NCBI GenBank assembly: GCA_021464245.1
Contig: JADCRB010000018.1
Coordinates: forward strand, 2,151,261-2,215,260
From: Carallia brachiata
Lineage: Eukaryota > Streptophyta > Magnoliopsida > Malpighiales > Rhizophoraceae
DNA length: 64,000 bases
Direction of reading: 5' to 3'
This document shows positions 13,501 to 25,889 of this stretch, one piece after another (the first letter of the stretch is position 1; each line of letters begins with the position of its first letter). The notes under the pieces were generated by a model that had not been told where the DNA came from, did no database searches, and saw only the letters and a list, made by a program, of their open reading frames with translations. The translations under genes were made by a program, and so were the position numbers.

Positions 13501-14430
13501 TCGTTTTTCTGATTAAATGAAAATTATTATATTAACACTAAGTGAAATGTATATAGAATCGACACAAATTATCAGAAAAATTTACTTGAAATAGAAGAAA
13601 AAATTGACATCAATAACTTACATACTATATGATCAAACTAAACTGAGTATAAAAATAGAAAATATTGAACTACACCTAAATTTACTTAATCTTGAGGTGT
13701 TAACTAGACATAATTCAGTCCAAAAATATTAAAAACTACAAATAACAGCAGATGCCACACGACAAATATACATCAAAAATTGTTTGAGTACGTCTAAAAA
13801 ACTATTTTTGGCACAACAAAATAACAAATACAAAAGTAAATACAAATAGTAGCCACCCAACCTAAAAAAAACAGTAGAACTTCCAAATAGATCTTGCAGT
13901 GACTAGTGGCAACGGCGGGGGAGCAATTGGCAGTGGTGGCTGGAAGGTGGTCGGTGGCAGCAGAGAAGTCTTCGACAGCGGTGGCAGTAGTGCCGGCATC
14001 GACAGAACTGATGGCGGCTTTGATGTTGTCAGCTCGGTCTGCAGAGATGGAGGGTCTGACGGTCTCCCTGGTAGCCAGTGCAACAGCGCTAAAAACGAAA
14101 GCTCAGTCGGAAACGCACTCGCCAACGGCTGATACAATGGCGCTGGTGGTAGAAGCTGTAGCAGAAACAACAGTGCTACCATTGGAGACATCGAAAATGT
14201 GAAAACGAGGAGGGAATGCAAATCCGGAGCTTGGAAGATTGTACGTGACGTTATTGGAGCCCGATGTCACAGGAATCGAGCCAAGAATCCCCGTGAGGTA
14301 GTCTTGGGGGTTTGATGTGAACAAGCTAACGGGAAGGACAAGAAAATGGAGCTTGGACACCGTCGCTAGCCAACAAAGCTAGGATTTGCTGCTGGAGAGG
14401 GTCGGGAGAGTTTTTTTTTTTGCTTGCATA
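13501..14430. mobile_element. About 0.92-kb GC-rich insertion downstream of A1's promoter region
   Basis: The flanks match A2's upstream region at about 20,060-20,320 continuously, so A2 is an empty site. The left junction reads 'catagtcgtttttct' and the right junction 'catagttatctttct', which suggests an imperfect target duplication. The interior (13,860-14,360) is much more GC-rich than its surroundings and is open in several frames on both strands, for example a Pro/Leu-rich minus frame 13,862-14,221. I recognise no protein. A similar GC-rich block with a similar edge motif lies on the plus strand at 44.4-45.0 kb. It may be a non-autonomous element that carries captured gene sequence. Confidence 0.45.
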
Positions 14431-15572
14431 GTTATCTTTCTTTCTCTCATTTGTGGGGAAGGCTTTTGGTGCACTCATGACCACCCCCAAAGTCCCAAAT
14501 ATTCTCTCCACCTCCAAATCCGCGTAGAATGTTCTCTGTTGAAATTTTTATTCCTTTCCACCCGTAAATCCTTCCATCTATTTTTTGAGATCTTCCAATT
14601 ATAGGTACGACTGTTACGAACTTAATCGATTGAACTAACAATTTCATTTTTTTGGTGGGAGACAAACCATAACAAACTGACCCTTCTCTTGGTTAGAATT
14701 GTAACAGTAGAGCTACTTCCAACTCCATTTTGGTTCAAATTTGGTTTGATTCCAATTCAAACTTGAATCCAGGCCATGCCTATAATGCAGCGAAGAATCA
14801 TAAGTCTAAAAAGCACACCGTAGTCTTCATGATTGTGTATTTGAAGAAAAAGTGCTGAAAAATTGTGGCATTGTTTGTGTTTTTACTTAAAAAGTTACAA
14901 ATTAACTCTTTGGCTCTCCGCCCTTGTTTGTATTTTGGGTTATTTCAAATTTATTTTTTCAAGATTTTAAATTTTTTCTTTAAATACACATTAATTTTTT
15001 AATTTTTTCTCCAATTGGCAAGACATGTGACATCTATTTTCCCATGCATGCCATATAAAGGAGCCAGTGGTTCTTGGTATAATTACAATGCGCTATTAAT
15101 GATACATAACGCAAAATTCGTATTAACTAAAATGGTTCATGATCTAGCGTTTCAGCAGAAAAATTCATTTGTTAGAACTAGTTTTATGTGTATCTCAGCA
15201 ATAACACCTGACTATGACGAATGATCTAAGGAGAGAAATGTAAGCTAAAGAGCCAAGCCATAACTCTCTAAAGCATTGAAGCATATGAGCATCTTGTTAA
15301 GTTCAACGGACACGGACACGAACGCGGATACGAGATATGAATACGACACAACACGGATACGAAGATATGAAAATTTTAAAAAAATTAGAACACGGATACA
15401 GTGTGAACACGGCTATATAATATATTAAATATTATATATATTATATGTATATATATATATATATATAATGTAAATATTTTAATAAATTTAAAATATTTTT
15501 TATATAAAATTTATAATAATTATTATTATGATATTTTATGATGTAACTTGTATTTTCATAATTTTTTTTAAA

Positions 15573-15621
<49 letters not shown>

Positions 15622-16190
15622 TATGTGTATGTGTGAATAATAAAATATTTAAACAAATAATATATGTGTGTATATTAATTAAGATATCAAATACATATAA
15701 AAGTGTTTGACACGTTTATTAGAGGTATTCGATACGTGAATTAGAAGCGTCTAACACGAGTGTCCAAATTTTTTTTTTTTTTATTGTTTTGTTGGACAAA
15801 TTTTGGAGTGTCCAACACGTGTTTGAGAAATGTCGGACAAATATCATGTCCAACATGTATATCCAACACAGACACTCATCATTTTAACAGTGCCCATGCT
15901 TCCTAAACTTTTCGTGATTTTTTCTTGTCTCTTTTTTCCCCTTTTTTATCGATTTTTTAAACAAGATAAGAGGGATTAGAGAGGTATTGGACAATAAACA
16001 CAATTTGCCACTAACCAACTTATTTTCCTTTTTTGTGATTTTCTCACAAACCAAACAAAGCATTGAAGTTGGCAGCGTAAAAATTTGAAAATGGAAGATA
16101 ATAGGATAACTTCATATTCGAATAAGGCATTCCATATGACTTTAACGATTTTAATTGTTGGTGAGTCTTTCTTTAAATAAGGCATTCCAT
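14431..16190. repeat. Unit B': B-type remnant with the gene body deleted
   Basis: 14,440-15,290 matches the 5' part of the B2 region (20,300-20,415 and 21,885-22,625). 15,910-16,190 matches first the B2 'gtgattttttctt' stretch and then jumps to the 'aagttggcagcg' motif that follows the B1 and B2 promoters (7,720 and 24,890). The whole B gene and promoter are therefore missing between about 16,015 and 16,070. No coding capacity remains. Confidence 0.6.
15293..15910. mobile_element. About 0.6-kb insertion with (TA)n core and cggacacgg motifs
   Basis: The B2 copy reads 'gcatatgagcatgtgttgtg' at 22,616-22,635 where this unit is interrupted by about 615 bp. The left part carries repeats of the type 'acacggatacg' and 'cggacacggacacg', the centre holds two (TA)n runs (15,449-15,467 and 15,575-15,617), and the right part carries 'gtccaacacg' motifs that complement the left ones. 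The ends are weakly inverted ('ttgttaa' and 'tttaacag'). No coding frame is supportable, and the family is unknown. Confidence 0.45.
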
Positions 16191-19100
16191 ATGACTTTTT
16201 CTTAATTATTAATGCTTACTTATTTAGTTGTCAAATATCTTTTCATTTACCAAAGTCCATTAATAAGAGTCAATAATCAATATTTTTTTCCCTAATTATC
16301 AATAATTTCTAATTAGTATGTTTGTTTGAAGAGTTTCATTATTTTTTTAAAACTAGAAGTTTTTTTGCAAAAGAAAAGGAAATTATTTTTATCTTTTTTT
16401 TAGTTACAAACTTTAAGTGTAGGCTGCAAAAAAATAATAATAATAATTGCAACGCGTTGTTTCCTTGTCTCCCATTTTCCGACTCCACCTATACTTTCCA
16501 TCGTTTGAATTGGGACATGATGCTTGCTTGAATTTACAGGGAAAAATAAAAAGAAACTATCAAAGAACTTACTAATAACTTTACTTGTTTCATTAACGCC
16601 GATCTATTTAACAGTGAAATATTCTAAATTGACTATAGCTAAACACATTTGTTGTGTTCTGCATCCTTATAGCTAGCTGCTGTTTTGCTTGATGGTTTAA
16701 ATTTAATAGCTGTCACTGATGTTGCTGAGGCAATATCCACTGTCGTACTCTTTGAAACCATTGTTTGGCCCATTGTGTTTGCACTAGCTGCTGCTGCTTC
16801 GGACAACAAAGTTGGAAATCCCTTGGAATTTAGATGCAAGGTCATATGAACAAGAAACATTTGCTCCACTTGTTAATATTGACCTGTTGGGAAAAGTTCA
16901 TGGCATACAGGGAACAGCGGCACCATAGAAACTAGAAGTTGCGGTGAGCTTATTGACTTTCCTTGACCTTGACATAATTGTAAACATGACGCAATGTATC
17001 TGTCAAGTTTTGCCGCAATGAGGCAACTCCAGAAAAAGAAGATATAGAAGCCCCAGAGTTGCTCAGCTTGTGATGAGAGATCATGGCTGTTCATGGTCCT
17101 AAGCTTGTCTACTTGCCTTCGCAGCCTCCTGCTTTGCTCAGTTAGTGAACCAAACCATCTTTTCAAGTGCTCACATTCCATCTCAGTCTGCTTCAGGTTG
17201 CTCCTGATGTAGCATTATTAATTGATATTGCATTTTAGTGGATTGCCAAAAATTAGAAAAATGAGTACCAAAATTGAAAATATATAAAGCAATAATAGTG
17301 TAATTGGTTGGAGTGGTAAAAAGTAATGTCAACTAAAAAATCTTCGAATTTTTGCATGATTGCAGCTAGATTAACACGAAAAAATCTTCTGATGAGAAAC
17401 AGAAATTTCAAAATCTCTACAACAGTCTTACCCATAAACCTCCTCTCCTGATGCAGCAAGAGCTTCTCCACCAGTTCAATGTTTAAATCCTTGGAATGGA
17501 TCTATAAACAGGAACCTTTGTCAAAAACTCTACAACAGTCTTACCTATAAACCTCCTCTCCTGATGCAGCAAAAGCTTCTCAGCAGTTCAATGTTTACAC
17601 CCTTGGACTGTCAACTTTAATTCTTAATTGCAATATTCAAATATCTGGCGATATAACATCAGATTGAATGCAAACTGTATTTACAAGCGACGACTCGTAA
17701 GTGACTGCCAATGTGAGCTGTATCCATCAAGTGACACTATTTTTTTTTCTCAATTTATATCACTTTATCTTCAATTATATACTTCTTTTAGTTTCTAGTC
17801 GCTGGGAGGCATTCCAACCCACAAACTTATTCCTCATTTCCATTTTATTCCATAACCCGATATTCGCCCTCCAAGCTTGAATTGATACTTTAATAACATA
17901 TTTGCATAACACCATAAAGTAAATAAAGCTTAAAGCAAAACAATGAAGTCACAGCATATGATGCTGCAACCAAAGAGTCCTTGTATTCACCAATATTATC
18001 CCATTTCCTAGCAAAATATTTTTCCGCGTTCGCAATGTGGGAAAAGAAAGAAACAATTATAATAATCAATCAAATATTTCAGAGGATATATGCTTACCTC
18101 AATAAGAGATCTTTCATAGGAATCAAATGCCAATATAGTTCTTTGAACTCTGTCAGTCAAAAGTATTTCTGTTTCAGAGGAAGAAAGCCATGTCCAAACT
18201 GTTGAGAGGGATTTCGTTGCATGGTAAGAACATTTGAAAGCTCCACATATAGCTAGAGTGTCAGAAGAAATTTCGATGAGGACTAATACAAGATAAAAAG
18301 AAGTTAAAATTCTCCAGACCGTGGAACAGAAGCCCGTCATAGAACACAGAGAACAATAGGCACTTTCCAAGTCCATGATGTAGAAAAAACCAGTCACATA
18401 TCAACAAAAGACAACTCAGACAACACGTTTTCACAAATTATGTAGTAGCAAGCAGCAAACAAAGCTACTTGCATACCCATGCATGAGCGTACGTGCATGA
18501 AATCACACGCGTATCATCACAAGAGGAGAAAGTAATATACCATCCCTACTCGGAAAGCCAATCCCCCATCTTTCGGGATAGGGAACACGATGCAATCCAC
18601 TTCATGAGAGTGGAATCTCAACTAGGAATCATTTATATCATTCAATAAACAGAATTAATGGAAAAATTGCAACATCAAATGATTGAGAACATTCTCTTTT
18701 GGTGAACTATTTATTTTCCTACTAAAGCAGAAATAATTCCCAATGCAATTTTTATAGATGCACACTAACTTGTGCCAACCGCACACAAACAGAATGGCTA
18801 TCAATTTTTCCATTACTCATATTCTTATTACTTCAGCAAAGTAATAAATAGCTTGTCCATGCAAGAAACAAATTTAGGTTGCAATTATTTGGCAATCATT
18901 TTACATGTTTTCTACAGCTTAAGCTAGATTCTTCACAGTCAAAATTGAAAAGTACCAATACAAATAAAACACAATCCTTTTCATTTGAAAGGAGAACATG
19001 ATTACTCCGCAACTGAGGCACAACAATATGGCATTTCTATGAGAAAAACTCAAATCCGAAAAATCTCATTGCTGCCGATGCCTTTTGAATGCGACTTTTT

Positions 19101-19870
19101 AAGAATTAAAATCCACATTTAGAACTAGGCATATACAATCAACAACAAGGATTTATGTACATAACTCCCAGTGATTACCTGTTCGGGCGAAACACGAAGC
19201 AACAGCCATCCGGGTGCTCTTCCCATAAGTATTATTTGCAGTAGACAACAAGGGTTGAGCAAGTTGCAAGCGAACAAAACTGCTTCACACATCAATATCA
19301 ATATAATTTTACTTCATCAGTCACTAATTCATTTCAACATACCATGCAAAAGATGGGGTTTTGGGATTGTTAAAAAAGACATGAATTTAACATGAACTCA
19401 AAAAAATAAAAATAAAAATAAAGTTAAAAGAAAAAAATTACATACAGAAATATAAGAAACAGAAATCTGATACATCACCAATCTGATGTGATTCCGATGT
19501 TAGATAGCATACATATCAATCAATCACCAGTTGAGTTGGGTATCTGGAAGTTTCTCCGCCTTCTTCTTCTTCTTCATCTTTCTTCTTCTCAGTGACAACC
19601 ATCTGATCCGATGAACGCCAACTTTCCCGTCCAACTCTCCAATTTACAACAAGCCAAACGGTGGCGTCGTGCTTCCCAAATTGAAATGCAAACTCCGCCG
19701 ACTTCTCCTGTCCTTCGTCGATCAGAGTCGCAGACTCACAGACTGGAGTACTTAAAAAACCAAACAAAATGCCTTGATTTTGGCTTGTTTTTAGGTTAAA
19801 CAACTTACTTTGGAAAAAGTTAGGGGACGGTAAAATATGGATCGGGACAAATTTAGGATGAAAATTTATA
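16191..19870 (-). pseudogene. Unit A2: broken HD-Zip-zipper chimeric gene
   Basis: This is a minus-strand paralogue of A3. The acidic exon is at about 19,500-19,610 ('[14 protein letters not shown]'), exon 2 at about 19,180-19,290, exon 3 at about 18,095-18,170, exon 4 at about 17,432-17,503 and the zipper exon near 17,090-17,205 ('[17 protein letters not shown]'). Exon 3 has lost its first G and meets a TGA after three codons. Exon 4 is one base short as in A1. Part of exon 4 is duplicated just upstream at 17,525-17,610. The TATA block seen in A1 and A3 is deleted here (about 19,735-19,760). The copy is dead by several independent lesions. Confidence 0.65.
17525..17612 (-). repeat. Partial duplicate of exon 4 within A2
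   Basis: The stretch repeats exon 4 with its splice donor (reverse complement 'gcatcaggagaggaggttta') about 110 bases from the first copy. Only A2 has this duplication among the units. Confidence 0.75.
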
Positions 19871-20419
19871 AATTGCAAAATGGGGTGTAATCTATAAATT
19901 TATTTGTTAATATTGTAATTAAATTTAAAAGAATTTATTTTAAATTTAATAATATTTTAATAATATGTCTTTCTTGTAAGAACAATCGTATTAATAATTT
20001 AAAAGTTAATATTAATTTAAAATTTTAATAATATCTACGAAATGATGTTTTTGTGTCCAGAAAAAAAGTTATAAATTGCGAAAGAGTAAGAATTGATATT
20101 AATTTTGTTATTTAAAATGTAGAAGATAAAAAAGGAATTTTTTTTAAAAAAATATGAGTAAAATTATAAAAACTCTTACCAACATATTTACCACGTAATT
20201 TTTTAAATTAAAAAATATTATAAAGACATTAATATATTTATGATATTTAAAAATACACCACAAAAAAAAAACAGAGAGAGATTGATTAGATGTAGCCGTC
20301 TTTCTCTTATTTTTGGAAAAGGTTTTTGGTGTACTCCGTAGAATTATCTCCACTCCCAAAGTCTTAATATTCTCTCAACCCCTAATTCCCCTAGGATGTT
20401 CTATATTGAAATTTTTAAT

Positions 20420-21874
20420 TGTTAAAACATTCACACCCCATACGTACATTAAGAAATTATTATTAAGTGTAAATTCATATTTTGATAATGAGTGTTTTGA
20501 TAATGAGTTATGAACCAATATAATATAAGTACAAGTGAATTTCATTTGTATGTTCTTAAAGTATACAATTCAGGTTCAAGAAGTCCAATGAGGCATACAT
20601 ATGTGATCTTACACGTGCATGGATCACATTAGACCTTATTAAACTACTATCTTATAAAGACAGCATAAGAACAAATCTGTTTGGATAGATTTCAGGTACT
20701 AAACTCACTCACTTGAAATATATTTTGGACCTAAAATTATATATATTTTGGCAGGACTATAAGTCTAGTTTCAAATGAGCTTGGTCGTGCAATTTTTGGA
20801 GCTCTAGAAAAAAACTTATGAATTTTATACCAAGAGGGTGCAAGCTGTCAGGAACATTCAGTGCACATTGAGTGAATTACAATGACTGGCTAGAAGAGCA
20901 CTAGAAAAATTGGAATGTGAAATTTTGTGCGTTGGTTCTCTGTTCTGTCTATTAATCAATGCAAAAAGAATCACATCAAAATTCAAAGCCATCTGCAAGA
21001 TATTACCGTTCTACTAAAAGTGTGCAGACTGTCTAATGGAACTTTAACGTCAGTATTCCAACATTTATTTGACTATACTATACTCATTTAAAAATAGTCA
21101 AATTTGGTGGGTAGAGAGCTCGGACAGTCTACTAAATAACAAAAAAAGAATCGCAATTTTTCAAACTGTCTATATCAAGTTATAGTCGTTCAACCAGAAG
21201 GTTTCAAACAAGAGAATCAATGCAAAGCTGTCAAGAGGGAAACAACAAAGTATGCATGTGCAACCCATGGCAACGGTTCTAACAAGTTGCTAACCTATCT
21301 TGCAGCTACTTAAACATCACTTGAAGATATTTTACTGGTGAAGAAAAGTTATATTCAACTACTGCACAATCTCTCTCAAGTCAAAAAAGGTTTTTTTTAC
21401 TCTAAGTGCTTTCATTGTAAAACTAGCATTCAAACTAGTAAGTTTCATTTGTATTCTAATATATTGTGAGAATAGGTGAGAGCTCTCAAGTGAGACTTGT
21501 GAGGATCATCTTGTAAGGAGTTAGGGTTGAACTCAAAGAAGGAAAACCTAAAATAAAAGGGAAAGTGGTGTTGGCAAGTGAGACTTGTGCAACAAGCGTT
21601 TTAAAAGCGGACGGAAAGTGTTTGCGGAGTCTTCTTGTAAACTGTACGGTGGTGATTAGTGCGCCCAAAGGCACCCCATAGTTGAACTCTCAAGAATCTC
21701 CAAGAGAGAGATTGTTGAGAAGACCAAGGACGTAGCCATTTGGTGAACCTTGTAAAAATCGGTATTATATTTCTTTCAATCTCTTGTTTACATTAATTTA
21801 CAAAAATTTTTATTTGAGAATTTCATTGGTAAAACCTATTCACCACCCTCTAACCTTCACCCAAGGGACCAACA
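20420..21874. mobile_element. Probable Copia-type solo LTR (1.45 kb)
   Basis: Relative to the B' copy (14,530-14,560), this place is interrupted between 'gaaatttttaat' and 'tcattcttctcc'. The insertion begins TGTTAAAAC and ends GGACCAACA, the TG...CA form of an LTR. Near its 3' end it has the motif series usual in plant Copia LTRs: a purine-rich 'gagagagattgttgagaag', then 'cctattcaccaccctct' before 'gggaccaaca'. There is no gag or pol. The flanks do not show a perfect 5-bp duplication ('ttaat' against 'tcatt'), so either the target duplication has mutated or the edges are off by a few bases. Confidence 0.6.
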
Positions 21875-23049
21875 TCATTCTTCTCCTCCCCTAAATCCTT
21901 CTATCTATTTTTTAAGATCTTCCAATTATAGGTGCTACTAGTTGTTTAAACGACTGTTACAAACTTTCGATTGAACCAACAATTTCATATTTTTGGTAGG
22001 TGACAAACCATAGCAAACTGACTCTTCGTCTTGGTTAGAATTGGAACAGTAGAACTAGTTCCAACTCCATTTTAGTTCAAATTTAGTTTGATTTCAGTTC
22101 AAACTTGAATACGAGGCCATGCCTATAATGCAGCGAAGAATCTAAGTCTCAAAAGCACACCATAGTCTTCACAATTGCGTATTTGAAGAAAAAGTAAAGA
22201 AAAATTGTGGCATTGTTTGTGTTTTTTCTAAAAAAAATTACAAATTAACATTTTGGTTCTTGTTTGTACTTTTTGTTATTTCAAATTTATTTTTCAAGAT
22301 TTCATAATTTCTTAAATACACATTAATTTTTTCCCCGATTGGCAAGACATGTGACATCTATTTTCCCATGCATGCCATATAAAGGAGGAAATGGTTCTTG
22401 TAATCTTGTTATAATTACAATGCGCTATTTATAACACAGAACACGAAATTTGTGTTAACTAGCAAAAATGACTCGTGATCTAGCGCTTCAGTAGAAAAGT
22501 TCATTTGTTAGAACTAGTTTTATGTGTATCTCAAAATACCACTTGACTATGACCTGAGGAGAGAAGCGTAAGCTAGAGAACCAAGCCATAAGTCCATAAT
22601 TCTCCGAGGCATTGGAGCATATGAGCATGTGTTGTGATTTTTTCTTTCTTTTTTTTTTTTCTCCTTTTTTTCGTTTTTTAAGCAAGATAAAGAAGATTTA
22701 CAGAGAGCTGTTGGACGATACACACAATTTGTCACTAATCAAAATTGGTCATTCACTATACCCTTGCATCATTTTCCAATAATTATTTAATGTCACACAT
22801 TAAAAATACATAGGCATACCAAACCAAACTTGTAAATAGGACAAGATTACGTAAGCATACATTATGCAACAATAAGAAGACACGTGGTTAATTTAATGGT
22901 TTGTCTATTTTTTATTTTTTTAAAATTAATACATTTTTCACGATCCACCGTTCAGATTTAATGCGCCAACTTTGCAATTACATTTATATATGCTACATAG
23001 CTTTCCCTTTCTAAATAATCTTCAGTCCATTTGCACATCTATCAGATAT

Positions 23050-23100
23050 AGCTAACACATTTGTTTTTTTTTTTTTTTTGATCCAGCTAACACATTTGTT
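23050..23100. mobile_element. Tiny poly(T) insertion with target duplication in B2
   Basis: The sequence 'agctaacacatttgtt' occurs at 23,050-23,064 and again at 23,085-23,100, with T16 followed by GATCC between. Other units (for example A1 near 10,252) have the site once without poly(T). This is the footprint of a very short minus-strand poly(A) retroposition. Confidence 0.65.
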
Positions 23101-24695
23101 GTGTTGTTGTGTTCTGCATCCTAATAGCTAGCTGCAGCTTTCCTTCTGTTCCTATGGAATGTTGCTGAACTTCCTTCTGCTTAGAACAATCAGCTCGAAA
23201 TACATCATCCTTCACATCCAGATTAGATGGGTGAATATCAGTTTCTCTAATAGAAGCCAATCCGTGCGCATTGGATGCCAATAATATTACAGCATCAATT
23301 TCTCCCTCCAATGCCTTAACGAATGACTATAATTCATTCATTGTTCGACGAAGGTAGACAGATCATAGAAGCATGAGAAACTTCTATCTCCCCATTCAAG
23401 TTGAAGCCTTTTTCCATCTTCTTCAATTTCACCTCAGTTGGAAGATGATTCATTCTTTCCTGCTCAATCTGTACCCGAGCCTGTTCAATGCAGGTGCGGC
23501 TATTGCAGCCAACAAACCGGCACATTAAGCACCCAAAGCAGACACATTGCAGCCCTTGCAATGGGATGTTCTGGGACACCCTGCAGATTTTGCGGCCCCC
23601 ACGTTCTTCCTCGTCGTCCATCCATACATAGAAAGGAAGATGCTGCAACAACAACGCTTATCGTTGAGGTAAAACTCATTGTGCACATAGAAAGGCTAGA
23701 AAAATTATATAAAAAAAAAAAGTGGTACAAGAAGAAATGAAGACACAAAAAGAAAGACCGGAGGCTTAACCCTCCTCAGACCTCATACAGTTCTAACCAT
23801 CATAAAACTATGCGCTTTTCCGCAGTAATTTTCTTTGAAAGCTAACAAATAAGGCCAATAGATTTAGTTGATGCTTATGCCTTTTGATTGTGACTTTCCG
23901 AATTAAAAGCAAAATATAGGACTAGGCATATACAATCAACAACATCACATTAACCTAACATAACTTAAATAGAAAAAAAAAAAGAAAAAATAGAAAGAAA
24001 GAAACAGATATGCTTGATGAAGAAATTGAAGAGACAGCAAAAAAAAAAAGAGGTTAGATGTTTACACATACTGGGGTAAGAAGATGTAATACGGTAAATT
24101 ACTGATCCGATGTCAGAATGTCATGAGTTTGGTCTACAGAAATATCTTCCTCTTCATCCTTCTCGTCACTGACTTCTGTGACCATTTTCAGAACAGCAAC
24201 GTTCTAAAAGTTGCTGTTTGGTCGGCAGCAACAGTCAAACAACACGCTACCTGTGAGACAGAAAGGTCAAGTCTGGTCTTTGAAGGATAGTTATTAATCT
24301 GATTAGCTGTGGCTGTGGTGTGTGAGAAACAACCTTAAAACTTGACACCAAAAATCAAAGGGTTGCTCAAAATCATTTACAGAGGTCAGGCCATATAGAT
24401 AAAAAAGAAGACAAAAAGCAAAGAAACAAGCTTGCTCAAATAACCAACTTTAAATCATTAACTACACTATTCAAAGTCTTTTACCATATTGAAAACACAT
24501 ATCCAATAAAAAAAAAGGTGCCCCAAAATCTGATATAGAGAGTGATAACAAACCAAGAGAGGGTATAAGAGAAAAGCACCAACCCTTACTGAAGACGAAG
24601 CACACAGAAAGAAAGTTGGCGCTTGAAGGGAAATGGGACTTTACTGTTTGTCAAGCAAAGAAGGTGTGCGAGTTCTGAAGGGAGAAGGGGGCGTG

Positions 24696-24704
24696 AATTT
24701 ATAA
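24696..24704 (-). promoter_or_regulatory. TATA box of unit B2
   Basis: The minus strand reads TTATAAATT within the leader block conserved with B1 and B3. Confidence 0.65.
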
Positions 24705-25889
24705 GGAAAGAGAGCATTAGAGAGGCTCTGCCAGAAGCACAAAATTGAGCCAGGTTCATTTGGTCAATGACATCATGCAGATTTGCTTTCTATATTATAT
24801 TTTAGTACTTATCTTTGTATTTATTCTAGTTCATTGACTCCCCTTTTTGTTAACATGTTTTTCTGTTATCTTTTTTTTTCTTGACCTTTAAAGTTGGCAG
24901 CGTAGCAATTTGGGGACGACGAGAGAATATGATATTTTAATTTTGACACTTATTAATTTTATTTTATTTTTTAATAAATAAAATTAATTTATAATTTAAT
25001 ATTTTTTAAATATTATTTTTAATTTTTTATTTAAGTAAATTTTACTTATTATACTATATAAGATTATAAATAAATTACACTTACTAAAAAAATAATTAAA
25101 ATAATTTTTTTAAAAAATTTTAAATCTCTTTGTTAAAGTCATTACTTTAATTATTTTAGTTATTGTTGGGTTTCCATCAAACAAAGATTAAGCATTACAA
25201 ATGTCTTTATCTTTATCGTTAATGCTTACCTATTCAGTTGTCAAATATCTTTTCATTTAACCAAATCAACTAAAAAGGGTCAATAATACATTAAAAAAAC
25301 CGATTTCTTTCCTTAATTGTCTATATTCTATATTTGTTTGAAGAGTCTCACGACATAAATACAAAAAAAGAGAGATGAGAAATTATACGTTACAATCGAT
25401 TAAATTGTTTTTGTAATTAGACGTTTATTTCTTGTAGAAAAATTTAACGTGGCTAATTACAAAAAAATGAAATTTATTGCAACATGCCACTCCCCTATCA
25501 CTCAATTTCTGTGTCCCCTTATATTTTCCATCGTTTGCATTGGTTCATGATGGTTGCTTGAATTCACCTGGAAAAACAAATAGAAGATACCAAAGAATTT
25601 ACTAATAACTTGTTTCATTAACGCCGATCTATTTAACAGTGAAATATTCTAAATTTATTAAAACTCAAGAAATTAGGTTAATGTCAAAATAATAATAATA
25701 ATAATTTTTCAATTAAGAAAAGATTCTTTTCCTATTTTATGCTTTTGAAAACGTTGCAATTACTAGTACAACTAGCAGTTTAAATGACTATTTCAAGCTG
25801 TCGATTAAACTAACGGTTCACGATTTTAGAAGGGATAAATAATAATATACTTACCCTCCCTATAGTTGTGGCTTGAATCGAAACAATAG

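Larger units (their letters stand above)
21880..24780 (-). pseudogene. Unit B2: B-type cluster gene
   Basis: B2 is a minus-strand B copy with TATA box (24,696-24,704), a leader exon with donor near 24,578 and an acidic exon beginning at about 24,185 ('MVTEVSDEKDEEED', closing near 'ILTSD'). A further open frame at 23,334-23,654 has the Cys-rich peptide 'CVCFGCLMCRFVGC' followed by a charged helix-like stretch ('IEQARVQIEQERMNH'). B1 keeps 'CVCFGCLMCWFVC' but then has a stop. A separate frame at 23,087-23,311 lies further 3'. The spacing of cysteines suggests a small metal-binding module, but I do not recognise a named finger. Splicing between these frames could not be settled, so a working gene is not excluded. 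Confidence 0.4.

Noticed and set aside
13862..14221. Proline-rich minus-strand frame as a gene
   Set aside because: It lies inside an insertion absent from the sister unit, overlaps other open frames and resembles no protein I know.
15440..15660. Small Tyr/Ile-rich frames
   Set aside because: They are products of the (TA)n repeat.
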